A stretch of DNA of 64,000 bases, from contig NZ_JAQSUW010000015.1 of the NCBI RefSeq assembly GCF_028649395.1, positions 62,001 to 126,000 on the forward strand. Direction: 5' to 3'. The notes under the pieces are model-generated. The model had not been told where the DNA came from and made no database searches. It worked only from the letters and a program-made list of their open reading frames with translations. The translations under genes were made by a program, and so were the position numbers. Position 1 is the stretch's first letter. The number at the start of each line of letters is the position of its first letter. The DNA comes from Pseudomonas sp. Gutcm_11s. GTDB taxonomy: Bacteria > Pseudomonadota > Gammaproteobacteria > Pseudomonadales > Pseudomonadaceae. This document shows positions 16,366 through 23,918 of this stretch, piece by piece.

Positions 16366-16812
16366 ATGATGACCAGCAAGCGCAACAACTATCACCAGAC
16401 CGCTCCCCACGTGTTCAAGGCCATCTACGCCCTGGAGCAGGCCCAGGCCGCCTTCGGCCTGGAAAGCTCGCTGCGCGAGCTGATCAAGGTGCGTGCCTCG
16501 CAGCTCAATGGCTGCGCACTCTGCGTGGATCTGCACAGCAACGATGCGCTGCAGCAGGGTGAGTCGGCGCGCCGCCTGATGGCGCTGGGCGTGTGGGAGG
16601 AGGCGCCGTTCTTCAGCGAGCGCGAGCGTGCCGCGCTGCTGTGGACCGACACCCTGACCCTGCTGGCCGAGCGGCATGCCCCGGATGCGGTGTACGCGGA
16701 AGTGGCCAGGCACTTCGACGAGAGCGAAATTGCCGAGCTGACCCTGGCCATCGCCACCATCAACGCCTGGAACCGCTTCGGCGTCGGCTTCGCCCTGCAG
16801 CCGCTGCAGTGA
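16366..16812 (+). CDS. Carboxymuconolactone decarboxylase / AhpD-like protein
   Basis: The 148-residue protein contains the AhpD-type redox motif C-A-L-C (LNGCALCVDLHSND), with the following His of the C-x-x-C-x3-H site (CVDLHS), and ELIKVRASQLNGC as lead-in helix. This is the CMD family branch that includes peroxidase-coupled AhpD-like proteins and is annotated widely as alkylhydroperoxidase domain protein. It likely reduces peroxides or disulfides. Two ATGs lie at 16366 and 16369; the first follows CGGAG at a suitable distance. Divergent from a LysR gene that likely controls it. Confidence 0.88.
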   Translation: MMTSKRNNYHQTAPHVFKAIYALEQAQAAFGLESSLRELIKVRASQLNGCALCVDLHSNDALQQGESARRLMALGVWEEAPFFSERERAALLWTDTLTLLAERHAPDAVYAEVARHFDESEIAELTLAIATINAWNRFGVGFALQPLQ

Positions 16813-16857
16813 GGCGCTGAGCCACAGCGTTACCTACGCCATCCGCAGGAGGTCATC

Positions 16858-17091
16858 ATGCGTGCCGTACTGATCGAGACGCTGAATCTGGACGAGTCGC
16901 TATTGCGCCAGCGCCTGGCGGCGCTGGGCGAGTCCTGTGTGTGGCAGCTGGAGCCACGGTCGGCCGGTTGGCTGCTGTGGCTGGAGGAGTCGGCCGCTGC
17001 CGGGCGGCTCTGCGGCGCGTTGCTGGGCTGCGCTTGGGTGCGCCGGCTGAGCTTCGCCGCCGCGCAGCCTGTCTGCGATCTGGCGAGCTGA
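16858..17091 (+). CDS. Hypothetical protein (77 aa)
   Basis: ATG 16858 is preceded by a strong AGGAGG (16847-16852). The 77-residue product has no signal peptide and no family I recognise. It is Leu, Ala and Trp rich (LEPRSAGWLLWLEESAAAG) and has three cysteines. It follows the AhpD-like gene by 45 bases and could be part of the same transcript. The Shine-Dalgarno and orientation are the main support. Confidence 0.55.
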   Translation: MRAVLIETLNLDESLLRQRLAALGESCVWQLEPRSAGWLLWLEESAAAGRLCGALLGCAWVRRLSFAAAQPVCDLAS

Positions 17092-17094
17092 AGT

Positions 17095-17706
17095 TCAGCG
17101 CGTCAGCGGCAGGGCCAGGCCCATGACGGCGAACAGCCCGCCACAGCAGCGATTGAAGCCGCGCCCGGCGCGCTCCAGCCAGGGACGGGTGCGCTGCGCG
17201 GTGCGTGCCAGCAGGTATTCCACCACACCCTCGACGATGGCGAAGGTGGCGGCCATCACGGCGAACTGCAGCCACAGGTTGCTCGCGGGGTCGATGAATT
17301 GCGGCAGGAAGGCGCCGAAGAACAGGATCACCTTGGGGTTGGACAAGGCCGACAGCAGGCCCTGGCGGAACAGCTGGATGCCGGGGCGCGGCGCGGCCGA
17401 TTCCAGCGGGGTGAGGTGCAGGGCTGGTGCACGCCAGAGCTGGATGCCGAGCCAGATCAGGTAGGCGGCGCCCAGCCACTTGAGCACCAGCAGTGCATGG
17501 GCCGAGGCCTTGAGCAGGGCCGCCAGGCCGAACATCGACAGCGCCATCAGCAGCACGAAGCCGAGCATGCCGCCGGTGACCGTCCACAGGGCGCGGCGAT
17601 GACCGTACAGCGCGCCGTGGGTCAGGGCCAGAAGACCGTTGGGGCCGGGTGTCAGCGACAGGCCGAAGACGGCGGTGAGGTAGATCAGCCAGGTATGCAG
17701 GGCCAT
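17095..17706 (-). CDS. LysE/RhtB family translocator
   Basis: A 203-residue membrane protein with the family opening WLIYLTAVFGLSLTPGPNGLLALTHGALYG (the T-P-G-P-N motif after helix 1) and about six hydrophobic helices. NPKVILFFGAFLPQFI is the typical mid-protein segment. LysE/RhtB proteins export amino acids or their analogues. The gene faces the 16858 gene head-on with only 3 bases between stops. No regulator is adjacent. Confidence 0.9.
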   Translation of the reverse strand: MALHTWLIYLTAVFGLSLTPGPNGLLALTHGALYGHRRALWTVTGGMLGFVLLMALSMFGLAALLKASAHALLVLKWLGAAYLIWLGIQLWRAPALHLTPLESAAPRPGIQLFRQGLLSALSNPKVILFFGAFLPQFIDPASNLWLQFAVMAATFAIVEGVVEYLLARTAQRTRPWLERAGRGFNRCCGGLFAVMGLALPLTR

Positions 17707-17941
17707 GGGAGCTGCCGAATGGAGTCGAGGGATGCTGCTGACGCTAACCGAAGGTGATGCGGGTCACAAGCCAAGCAGATCACGCTCGCGCCGCAACGGC
17801 GCGCCAGAGCCGCTGGCGTTTGCGGCAGGCTTGCGTGGCGCTTCGGGCGTTCATGTTGGGTTAACAATCGCTGCTTAACTTCTAGCGCTCCCCGGTCTGG
17901 GGATGCGCCATAACAACAACGAACCATAAGGAAATGTAGCG

Positions 17942-18907
17942 ATGCGTGCTCTCGCAGCCCTCACCCTGCTGGCCGTCAGTGCCCAGGTCAGTGCCCAGTG
18001 TCCCGACTTCCAGAGTCCCGCCAACCCGCCGAGCTTCAGCAAGCCGGCGAAGAAGAACTTCCGCAATTTCGGCAGCCAGGTCCTGGCTGGCCTGTACAAG
18101 CCCTGGCACATGGTCCACGACCAGATGGTACGCAGCGGCCAGGCCGCCACCATCACCGCCAAGTTCGACTACGACGCGGTGCTGCACAAGGATCTGGAGG
18201 GCGAGTACGTGCACGCCTACCTGTACGGCACTGGCATGAGTGGCTGGAACTACCTGGGCCGCTACACCACCGACAGCGACGGCAAGATCAACGTGGCGCT
18301 CGGCAACCGGCCGGTGGGCGAGTACCGCGTGCGCTTCGTGGTCGAGGGCGACCTCAGCCAGGTCGACGGCTACCTCAGCGTGGTCGACCCGAATCGCCCG
18401 GCGGTGCTGTTCGATATCGATGGCACCCTGACCATCAACGACTTCGAGGCCTACGCCGACTACATCGGGGTCAAGACAGCACAGGCTTACTACTACGCCC
18501 CGCAGACAGTGAAGGCCTATCGCGACAAGGGCTACCAGCTGGTATTCCTCACCGCCCGGCCGTACTGGGTGACCAAGGACGCGCGGCAGTGGTTCGACAC
18601 CCAGGGCATCCCGCAGTGGCACTACCGCTCCAACCCCTATGGCGATGGCCCGATCCCGCCGGATACCCAGGCGCACAAGACCAACTACGTGAAGTACCTG
18701 CGCGAGCAGGTCGGCCTGAACATCGTGCGCGCCTACGGCAACGCCACTACCGATATCGCGGCCTACGCCGCAGGCGGCATTCCCAAGGCTGACACCTGGA
18801 TCATCGGGCAGTACGCCGGGACCAGCGGCACCCAGGCGGTCGGCGGCGACTACAGCTACCACTACAGCACCGTGGTGGCGGCCACTCCGCCAGCCAACTG
18901 CAACTGA
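17942..18907 (+). CDS. Secreted LNS2/lipin-like HAD phosphatase-family protein
   Basis: A 321-residue protein with a signal peptide (MRALAALTLLAVSAQVSAQ). The N-terminal half (about 20-150) is a beta-sandwich-like region with the YLYGTGMSGWNYLGRYTTD segment. From about residue 150 an HAD domain starts with VLFDIDGTLTINDF (D-x-D-G-T-L-T), followed by GYQLVFLTARP and, later, IVRAYGNATTDIAAYAA. This combination is that of the LNS2 domain shared by lipins and PITP/Nir2 proteins. Bacterial versions are found in a few proteobacteria. It probably acts on a phosphorylated, perhaps lipid-like, compound in the periplasm. The first ATG at 17942 has GGAAAT as ribosome site. Confidence 0.8.
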   Translation: MRALAALTLLAVSAQVSAQCPDFQSPANPPSFSKPAKKNFRNFGSQVLAGLYKPWHMVHDQMVRSGQAATITAKFDYDAVLHKDLEGEYVHAYLYGTGMSGWNYLGRYTTDSDGKINVALGNRPVGEYRVRFVVEGDLSQVDGYLSVVDPNRPAVLFDIDGTLTINDFEAYADYIGVKTAQAYYYAPQTVKAYRDKGYQLVFLTARPYWVTKDARQWFDTQGIPQWHYRSNPYGDGPIPPDTQAHKTNYVKYLREQVGLNIVRAYGNATTDIAAYAAGGIPKADTWIIGQYAGTSGTQAVGGDYSYHYSTVVAATPPANCN

Positions 18908-18911
18908 AACG

Positions 18912-18942
18912 AAAAAGGGGCCATGCGGCCCTTTTTTCTTTG
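18912..18942 (+). terminator. Intrinsic terminator after the LNS2 gene
   Basis: A GC stem, AAAAAGGGGCC-ATGC-GGCCCTTTTTT, begins 4 bases after the stop codon and ends in a run of six T. On the opposite strand the A-run makes it usable by the converging LysE gene at 18950 as well. Confidence 0.85.
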
Positions 18943-18949
18943 GTGGGCT

Positions 18950-19588
18950 TCACACCCGGTCGGCGAGGGCCAGCTTTACGCCTAGTGCGGTGAACAGCCC
19001 GCCGGTGCAACGCTCCAGCCACAGGCCGACGCGGCGGCCGATCTGTAGACGCTGCTGGGCGAAGGCGGTGAACAGGGCCAGCAGGTGGCACCAGAGCATG
19101 CCGTTGATGTTGAAGATGGCGCCCAGTAGGAGGAAGGCCATGGCCTTGTGCTCGGCGTCCGGGCTGATGAACTGCGGCACGAAGGCGAGGAAGAACAGCG
19201 CCACCTTGGGGTTGAGCACGTTGGTCAGGAAACCCTGGGCGAAGATGCGCCCATAAGGCTGAGCCGTCAGTTCGCTGGAGCCGGCCTCGACCGGCTCCTT
19301 GCGCCTGGCCAGCAGCATGCCAATGCCGATGTACAGCAGGTAGGCGGCGCCGATCAGTTTGACCACCATGAAGGCAGTGGCCGAGGTGGCGAGCAGGGCG
19401 GACATGCCCAGCGCGGCGGCCACTATGTGCACGCAAGTGCCCGCGCCGATGCCCAGTGCCGCCGCCGAGCCGGCACGCCAGCCCTGGCTGGCGCTGCGCG
19501 CCATGACCAGCAGCGAGTCGGGGCCGGGAGCCATGTTCAGCAGAAGGCCGGAGAGGATGAACAGCGCGAGGTCGTGGGTGCCGAGCAT
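18950..19588 (-). CDS. LysE/RhtB family translocator
   Basis: A 212-residue exporter with start at ATG 19588 (MLGTHDLALFILSGLLLNMA), chosen because it places helix 1 and the M-A-P-G-P-D motif (GLLLNMAPGPDSLLVMARSA) at the family-typical position. VLNPKVALFFLAFVPQFISP is the conserved mid-protein segment. About six helices. It differs enough from the 17095 and 31111 genes to be an independent member rather than a recent duplicate. Substrate unknown. Confidence 0.9.
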   Translation of the reverse strand: MLGTHDLALFILSGLLLNMAPGPDSLLVMARSASQGWRAGSAAALGIGAGTCVHIVAAALGMSALLATSATAFMVVKLIGAAYLLYIGIGMLLARRKEPVEAGSSELTAQPYGRIFAQGFLTNVLNPKVALFFLAFVPQFISPDAEHKAMAFLLLGAIFNINGMLWCHLLALFTAFAQQRLQIGRRVGLWLERCTGGLFTALGVKLALADRV

Positions 19589-19960
19589 GGCGAGGTGGTC
19601 CTGATTGCCGGGAGGCCAATCCTGCGCCTTTCCTGAGTGGCCGGTCAAAGCGCTTGGTCTGTCGTGAATGCGCGGATTTTCGCGCAATGACAGCGCTTTT
19701 GCCGAAAATAGCCGCATTTCTCCTGTGCCTTTCCCGCCATATCGTGCATCTCCTGAAAACCTGGGGGCGCGCCGCCAGTCGGTGCCGCTTCGCCATGGCA
19801 GCGCCGCAGGCCCCGGCTATGGCACACTCCGCTCTTTGCAGCGCGCTGTGCCACTGCTTGGTTCGCGCCACCGTTGCAACCCAATTGGCGCCGCCGGCCT
19901 GGGCCGAGGTGCAACCGTCAAGCTCGCCGCTCCGGGCGGCCAGAAGAAGAGGAATGTCCC
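19589..19960. other. 372-base intergenic region before the KAS III gene
   Basis: No gene with a credible ribosome site is visible here. The stretch must hold the promoters of the LysE gene (minus strand) and of the KAS III - sigma - anti-sigma operon (plus strand). I see no clear sigma-70 hexamer pair and no copy of the TGTAAC-N16-CGTCTA motif found at 21953. GCGCTT occurs at 19651 (CAAAGCGCTTGG) and again near 19692, of uncertain meaning. Confidence 0.5.
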
Positions 19961-21085
19961 GTGCACAAAGCCGTAATCAGTGGCACTGGCCTGTACACCC
20001 CCGCCAACAGCATCTCCAACGACGAGCTGGTGGCCTCCTTCAATGCCTATGTTCAACAGTTCAACGCCGACAACGCCGCCGCCATCGAGCGCGGTGAGGT
20101 CGAGGCGCTGAGCGAGTCCAGCAGCGCCTTCATCGAGAAGGCTTCCGGCATCAAGAGCCGCTACGTGATGGACAAGGCCGGCATCCTCGACCCGCAGCGC
20201 ATGACCCCGCGTCTGCCGCAGCGCAGCAACGAGGAGTGGGGAATTCTCTGCGAGATGTCCGTGGCCGCCGCCAAGCAGGCGCTGGAGCGCGCTGGCCGCA
20301 CCGTGGCTGACATCGACGGCGTGATCGTCGCCTGTTCCAACCTGGAGCGTGCCTACCCGGCCGTGGCCATCGAAGTGCAGGCCGCCCTGGGCATCGACGG
20401 TTGGGGCTACGACATGAACGTGGCCTGCTCCTCGGCCACCTTCGGCATCCAGGCCGCCAACAACGCGATCGCCACCGGCCAGGCGCGTGCGGTGCTGATG
20501 GTCAACCCGGAGATCTGCACCGGCCACCTGAACTTCCGCGACCGCGACAGCCACTTCATCTTCGGCGATGGCGCCACCGCGGTGATCATCGAGCGTGCCG
20601 ACCAGGCCACCTCGCCGCACCAGTGGGACATCGTCGGTACCAAGCTGCTGACCCAGTTCTCCAACAACATCCGCAACAACTTCGGCTTCCTCAACCGCGC
20701 GGCGGAAGAGGGCATCGGCGCCAAGGACAAGCTGTTCGTCCAGGAAGGCCGCAAGGTGTTCCGCGACGTATGCCCGATGGTGGCCGAGCTGATCGCCGGG
20801 CACCTGGCCGAGAACCAGCTGAACGTCGGCGACGTGAAGCGCTTCTGGCTGCACCAGGCCAACCTCAACATGAACCTGCTGATCGCCCGCAAGCTGCTCG
20901 GCCGCGACGCCGAGGCGCACGAGGCACCGGTGATCCTCGACACCTACGCCAACACCAGCTCCGCCGGTTCGGTGATCGCCTTCCACAAGAACCAGGATGA
21001 TCTGCCGGCTGGCAGCCTGGGCGTGCTGAGTTCCTTCGGCGCGGGCTACTCCATCGGCAGCGTGATCCTGCGCCGCAAGGGCTGA
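19961..21085 (+). CDS. Beta-ketoacyl-ACP synthase III (PA3286-like)
   Basis: The 374-residue protein belongs to the FabH thiolase fold. GTG 19961 is chosen as start (MHKAVISGTGLYTP) with GAAGAGGA upstream; no ATG fits. The catalytic Cys lies in DMNVACSSATFGIQAA, His in RFWLHQANLNMNLL and Asn in DTYANTSSAGS. An insertion of about 40 residues near residues 20-60 makes it longer than E. coli FabH (about 317). P. aeruginosa PA3286 is known to condense octanoyl-CoA with malonyl-ACP, shunting beta-oxidation products into fatty-acid synthesis; I recognise this as its likely orthologue. The sigma factor gene starts 10 bases after the stop. Confidence 0.88.
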   Translation: MHKAVISGTGLYTPANSISNDELVASFNAYVQQFNADNAAAIERGEVEALSESSSAFIEKASGIKSRYVMDKAGILDPQRMTPRLPQRSNEEWGILCEMSVAAAKQALERAGRTVADIDGVIVACSNLERAYPAVAIEVQAALGIDGWGYDMNVACSSATFGIQAANNAIATGQARAVLMVNPEICTGHLNFRDRDSHFIFGDGATAVIIERADQATSPHQWDIVGTKLLTQFSNNIRNNFGFLNRAAEEGIGAKDKLFVQEGRKVFRDVCPMVAELIAGHLAENQLNVGDVKRFWLHQANLNMNLLIARKLLGRDAEAHEAPVILDTYANTSSAGSVIAFHKNQDDLPAGSLGVLSSFGAGYSIGSVILRRKG

Positions 21086-21095
21086 TCGGCGCGGC

Positions 21096-21704
21096 ATGTC
21101 AGGGACCGACGCCGAGCTGCTCGCCCGCCTGCTGGCTGGTGAGCAGCACGCCTTCCGCGAACTGGTATCGAGCTATCAGGGCGCCATGCGCGCCGTGGCC
21201 TTCGCCATCGTCGGCAGCCGCAACGCCGACGAGGTAGTACAGGACGCCTGGCTGGCCGTGGTGCGCAACCTCGGCGGCTTCCAGGAACGCGCCAGCCTGA
21301 AGACCTGGCTGCTGACCATTACCGCCAATACCGCCAAGAGCCGCCTGCGACAGCAGCGCCGCGAACCGTTGCTCGACGATCTGCCGGCGCCGCATGGCAG
21401 CGTCGGTGCCGAGCGTTTCGCCGAGGATGGCCACTGGCAGACTTCGCCCAGCCAGTGGGAACTGGATACTCCGGAGGCGTTGCTGGCCGAGGCGGAGCTG
21501 CGCGAGTGCCTGGAGAAGACCATCGCCAGCCTGTCCGAGCTGCAGTCCAGTGTGTTGCTGCTGCGCGAGCGCCAGGGGCTGGAGCCCGAGGAGATCTGTA
21601 ATCTTCTCGATATCTCGCTCTCCAATCTGCGGGTACTGCTGCATCGCGCCCGGCTCAAGGTGTTCGCCACCCTGGAGCATTTCGAGGAGACCGGCCAATG
21701 CTGA
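21096..21704 (+). CDS. ECF RNA polymerase sigma factor
   Basis: The 202-residue protein has region 2 (ELVSSYQGAMRAVAFAIVGS, then ADEVVQDAWLAVVRNLGGF, the D-x-x-Q/V-x-x-x-W/F motif, and KTWLLTITANTAKSRLRQ) and region 4 (LSELQSSVLLLRERQGLEPE with HTH EEICNLLDISLSNLRVLLHRAR). There is no region 1.1 or 3, as usual for ECF sigmas. Its 3' end overlaps a zinc-type anti-sigma gene by 7 bases. A strong ECF promoter just downstream (21953-21980) suggests that it drives the bufferin operon; similar sigma factors control bufferin operons under copper stress in other bacteria. Confidence 0.93.
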   Translation: MSGTDAELLARLLAGEQHAFRELVSSYQGAMRAVAFAIVGSRNADEVVQDAWLAVVRNLGGFQERASLKTWLLTITANTAKSRLRQQRREPLLDDLPAPHGSVGAERFAEDGHWQTSPSQWELDTPEALLAEAELRECLEKTIASLSELQSSVLLLRERQGLEPEEICNLLDISLSNLRVLLHRARLKVFATLEHFEETGQC

Positions 21705-21928
21705 GCTGCAAGGAACTGGTGGCCCATTCCAGCGACTATCTCGACGGCCAGCTGCGCCTGCGCGAGCGCATCAGCGTGCGTGCGCACCTGGCCATGTGCG
21801 GCCATTGCCGGCGCTTCATCCGCCAGCTCAAGCTGAGCCAGGCGGTGCTGCGCAAACTGCCAGACGAGGCGATTCCAGAGCTCGATGCCCTGGCCGAGAA
21901 GCTCGCCCGCCAGCAGCGCGAATCCTGA
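21698..21928 (+). CDS. Zinc-binding anti-sigma factor (ZAS-type)
   Basis: A 76-residue cytoplasmic protein whose ATG lies inside the end of the sigma gene. It has the zinc-anti-sigma motif H30-x3-C34-x2-C37 (RAHLAMCGHCRRFIRQL), with Cys4 as the likely fourth ligand (MLSCKELVAHSSDYLDGQL). Helices around the site match the ASD fold that clasps ECF sigma regions. It lacks a membrane helix, so it is soluble; metal or thiol-oxidation release of the sigma factor is a reasonable but untested model. Confidence 0.9.
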   Translation: MLSCKELVAHSSDYLDGQLRLRERISVRAHLAMCGHCRRFIRQLKLSQAVLRKLPDEAIPELDALAEKLARQQRES

Positions 21929-21952
21929 TCCGCAAAATTTTTCCCGCCGTGC

Positions 21953-21980
21953 TGTAACGACCCGCATCGACCTCCGTCTA
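21953..21980 (+). promoter_or_regulatory. ECF-type promoter for the bufferin operon
   Basis: TGTAAC (21953-21958) and CGTCTA (21975-21980) are separated by 16 bases, a close match to the common ECF -35 and -10 consensus (TGTAAC / CGTC). It lies 55 bases upstream of the precursor ATG at 22036 and just after the anti-sigma gene. The sigma factor encoded at 21096-21704 is the obvious candidate to read it. I found no second copy of this pair elsewhere in the window. Confidence 0.75.
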
Positions 21981-22035
21981 GTGTTGCGAAGGAGCCAGGC
22001 GCTCCTCGCACAACAATCACGACTGGAGAGACTCC

Positions 22036-22344
22036 ATGAAACAGCGCAATTCCATCGCCATCACCCTGGGCGCAGCTCTGCTCGGCAGCACCTTCGCCGC
22101 ACAGGCCGGCAGCAATCCCTTCGCCGCTCAGGAGCTGGCCAGCGGCTACAGCCTGGCGGCCCAGGAGAAGAGCCAGGAAGGTTCCTGTGGTGAGGGCAAG
22201 TGTGGCGCCGAGATGCAAGGCAAGGCGGCTGACAAGGCCGAGGAAGGCAAGTGCGGCGGCGACAAGGCGCATAAGGAAGGCAGCTGCGGCGAGGAGGGCA
22301 AGGCCGGCCACGAGGGCAAGTGCGGCGGCGAGAAGGCCGAGTAA
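22036..22344 (+). CDS. bufA: Bufferin/HvfA-type Cys-rich RiPP precursor
   Basis: A 102-residue precursor. ATG 22036 follows GGAGAG. It begins with a Sec signal peptide (MKQRNSIAITLGAALLGSTFAAQAGS). After a short spacer (NPFAAQELASGYSLAAQEK) the C-terminal half carries five E-G-x-C-G motifs: EGSCG, EGKCG, EGKCG, EGSCG, EGKCG, plus one EGKAG that lacks the Cys. These are the residues modified by DUF692 (MNIO) enzymes in HvfA and EGKCG-type bufferins, giving copper-binding Cys-derived heterocycles. It probably works in the periplasm as a copper sponge. Precursor, MNIO enzyme, DUF2063 protein and DoxX protein follow on from each other. Confidence 0.9.
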   Translation: MKQRNSIAITLGAALLGSTFAAQAGSNPFAAQELASGYSLAAQEKSQEGSCGEGKCGAEMQGKAADKAEEGKCGGDKAHKEGSCGEEGKAGHEGKCGGEKAE

Positions 22345-22356
22345 GGGCGACGGGAC

Positions 22357-23184
22357 ATGGCCAACGGCAACTTCGTCAGCGGCGCGGGCCTGGGCCTGCG
22401 TCGCGGCCTGCTCGGCGAGCTGCAGGACAGTGCAGCTGAGCACGTGGATTTCCTCGAGATCGCGCCGGAGAACTGGATCGGCGTCGGCGGTCGATTCGGT
22501 CGTCAGCTGCGCGCGCTGACCGAGCGCCTGCCGTTCCTCTGCCACGGCCTGTCCCTCAACCTCGGCGGCTACGCGCCGCTGGATCTCGAACTGCTACGTG
22601 CGATCAAGGCCTTCCTCGATGAGCACGGCATCCGTGGCTACAGCGAGCACCTGTCGGCTTGCGCCGACGACGGCCAGCTGTACGACCTGATGCCGCTGCC
22701 GTTCAGCAATGATGCGGTGCGCCGGGTGGCCGCGCGCATCCGCCAGGTCGAGGAGGTGCTGGGGCGGCCGTTGATCATCGAGAACGTCTCGGCCTATGCG
22801 CGTCTGCCCGGCGAGCTGGACGAGATTGACTTCGTCCGCGCGGTGCTGGAGGAGGCTGACTGCCGCTTGCTGTTGGACGTCAACAACGTGCAGGTCAACG
22901 CCCACAATTTCGGCTTCGACCCGCACGCCTATATCGCGGCGATGCCCAGCGAGCGCATTGCCTACCTGCATGTGGCCGGGCACATGGACCAGGCTGCGGA
23001 CCTCAAGATCGATACCCACGGCGCGCCGGTGGAAGACCCGGTCTGGGCGCTGCTGGCATATGCCTATGCAGTACATGGTGTACGCCCGACGTTACTGGAG
23101 CGTGACTTCAATTTCCCGCCGGTGGCCGAGCTGTATGCCGAGGTAGGACGCATCCGCACGCTGCAAGGGGAGGTCGGGCGATGA
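22357..23184 (+). CDS. bufB: DUF692 family multinuclear non-heme iron enzyme (MNIO, BufB/HvfB-like)
   Basis: The 275-residue TIM-barrel enzyme starts 12 bases after the precursor stop. Metal ligands expected for the family are visible: HGLSLNLGG, YSEHLSACA, IENVSAYARLP, LLLDVNNVQVNAHNFGFD, YLHVAGHM, KIDTHGAPVE and LERDFNFPP. In the HvfB/BufB/MbnB superfamily this mixed-valence iron enzyme uses O2 to turn precursor Cys residues into oxazolone/thioamide or thiooxazole groups. Its stop overlaps the next ATG (ATGA at 23181-23184), showing translational coupling. Confidence 0.92.
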   Translation: MANGNFVSGAGLGLRRGLLGELQDSAAEHVDFLEIAPENWIGVGGRFGRQLRALTERLPFLCHGLSLNLGGYAPLDLELLRAIKAFLDEHGIRGYSEHLSACADDGQLYDLMPLPFSNDAVRRVAARIRQVEEVLGRPLIIENVSAYARLPGELDEIDFVRAVLEEADCRLLLDVNNVQVNAHNFGFDPHAYIAAMPSERIAYLHVAGHMDQAADLKIDTHGAPVEDPVWALLAYAYAVHGVRPTLLERDFNFPPVAELYAEVGRIRTLQGEVGR

Positions 23185-23882
23185 GTCAGCGCGACCAGCA
23201 GGCCTTCGCCGCACGCATCCGCCAGCCCGGAACACCGCTGGTGCAGGGGGTGCCCACCGAGCGCATGGCGGTGTACGAGGAGCTGTTCTTCAACAACCTC
23301 GACGGCTTTATCCGCAGTGGTTTTCCGGTGCTTTGCCGGATCCTCGGCGAACCGCGTCGGCAGCGCCTGGTACGGGCCTTCCTCGCCGGGCATCGGGCCG
23401 CTACGCCGTATTTCCTGCAGATCGGTGGTGAGTTTGTCGACTGGCTGGAGCTGGGTGGCGGTGCGGAGCCGGACGATCCGCCGTTTCTCGCCGAGCTGGC
23501 GCATTACGAGCGCGTCGAACTGGCCCTGGATATCGCCACCGAAGCGTTGCCGCTTCAGGGTTGGTCACCGTTGGCCTGGCCGTTGGCATACGCCTGGCCG
23601 GTGCAGCGTCTGAGCTGCGAATACCGCCCTGTTGAACCACTGGCCGAGCCGACCTGTCTGCTGGCCTGGCGCGACGCGCAGGAGCGCGTGCGTTTCCAGC
23701 AGATGTCGCCCTTCGCCTACCACCTGGCCCTGCGCCTGCAGGCCGGACAGCCTCATCTGGAGGCCTTGCTGGACCTGGCCGAGGCCAGTGGCCTGGCGGC
23801 CGACAAGCGCTACTTCGCCAATGCCCGCGCGCTGCTGGATGACTGGCAGCGCCAGGACATCTGGTTTCCACCTCTTGCCTGA
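23181..23882 (+). CDS. bufC: DUF2063 bufferin partner protein (BufC/HvfC-like)
   Basis: A 233-residue protein starting on the ATGA that ends bufB. The N-terminal DUF2063 segment is recognisable: RMAVYEELFFNNLDGFIRSGFPVLCRILGE and HRAATPYFLQIGGEFVDWLE, then a C-terminal half (about 130-233) with FHLL-type helices. In characterised clusters this protein forms a complex with the MNIO enzyme and presents the precursor's leader. Seen only as the third gene of this cassette here. Confidence 0.9.
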   Translation: MSQRDQQAFAARIRQPGTPLVQGVPTERMAVYEELFFNNLDGFIRSGFPVLCRILGEPRRQRLVRAFLAGHRAATPYFLQIGGEFVDWLELGGGAEPDDPPFLAELAHYERVELALDIATEALPLQGWSPLAWPLAYAWPVQRLSCEYRPVEPLAEPTCLLAWRDAQERVRFQQMSPFAYHLALRLQAGQPHLEALLDLAEASGLAADKRYFANARALLDDWQRQDIWFPPLA

Positions 23883-23918
23883 AGGGGCTGGGCACGCCGC
23901 CCAGTCCGGGAGAACAAC

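Noticed and set aside
17861..17879. TTAAC repeated at 17861 and 17875 upstream of the LNS2 gene
   Set aside because: Two five-base matches 14 bases apart in an AT-rich patch are expected by chance; no known site of that form.
19817..19837. Sigma-54-like TGGCAC ... TTTGCA upstream of the KAS III gene
   Set aside because: The spacing between GG and GC is 15 bases instead of 10, so it cannot be a sigma-54 promoter.
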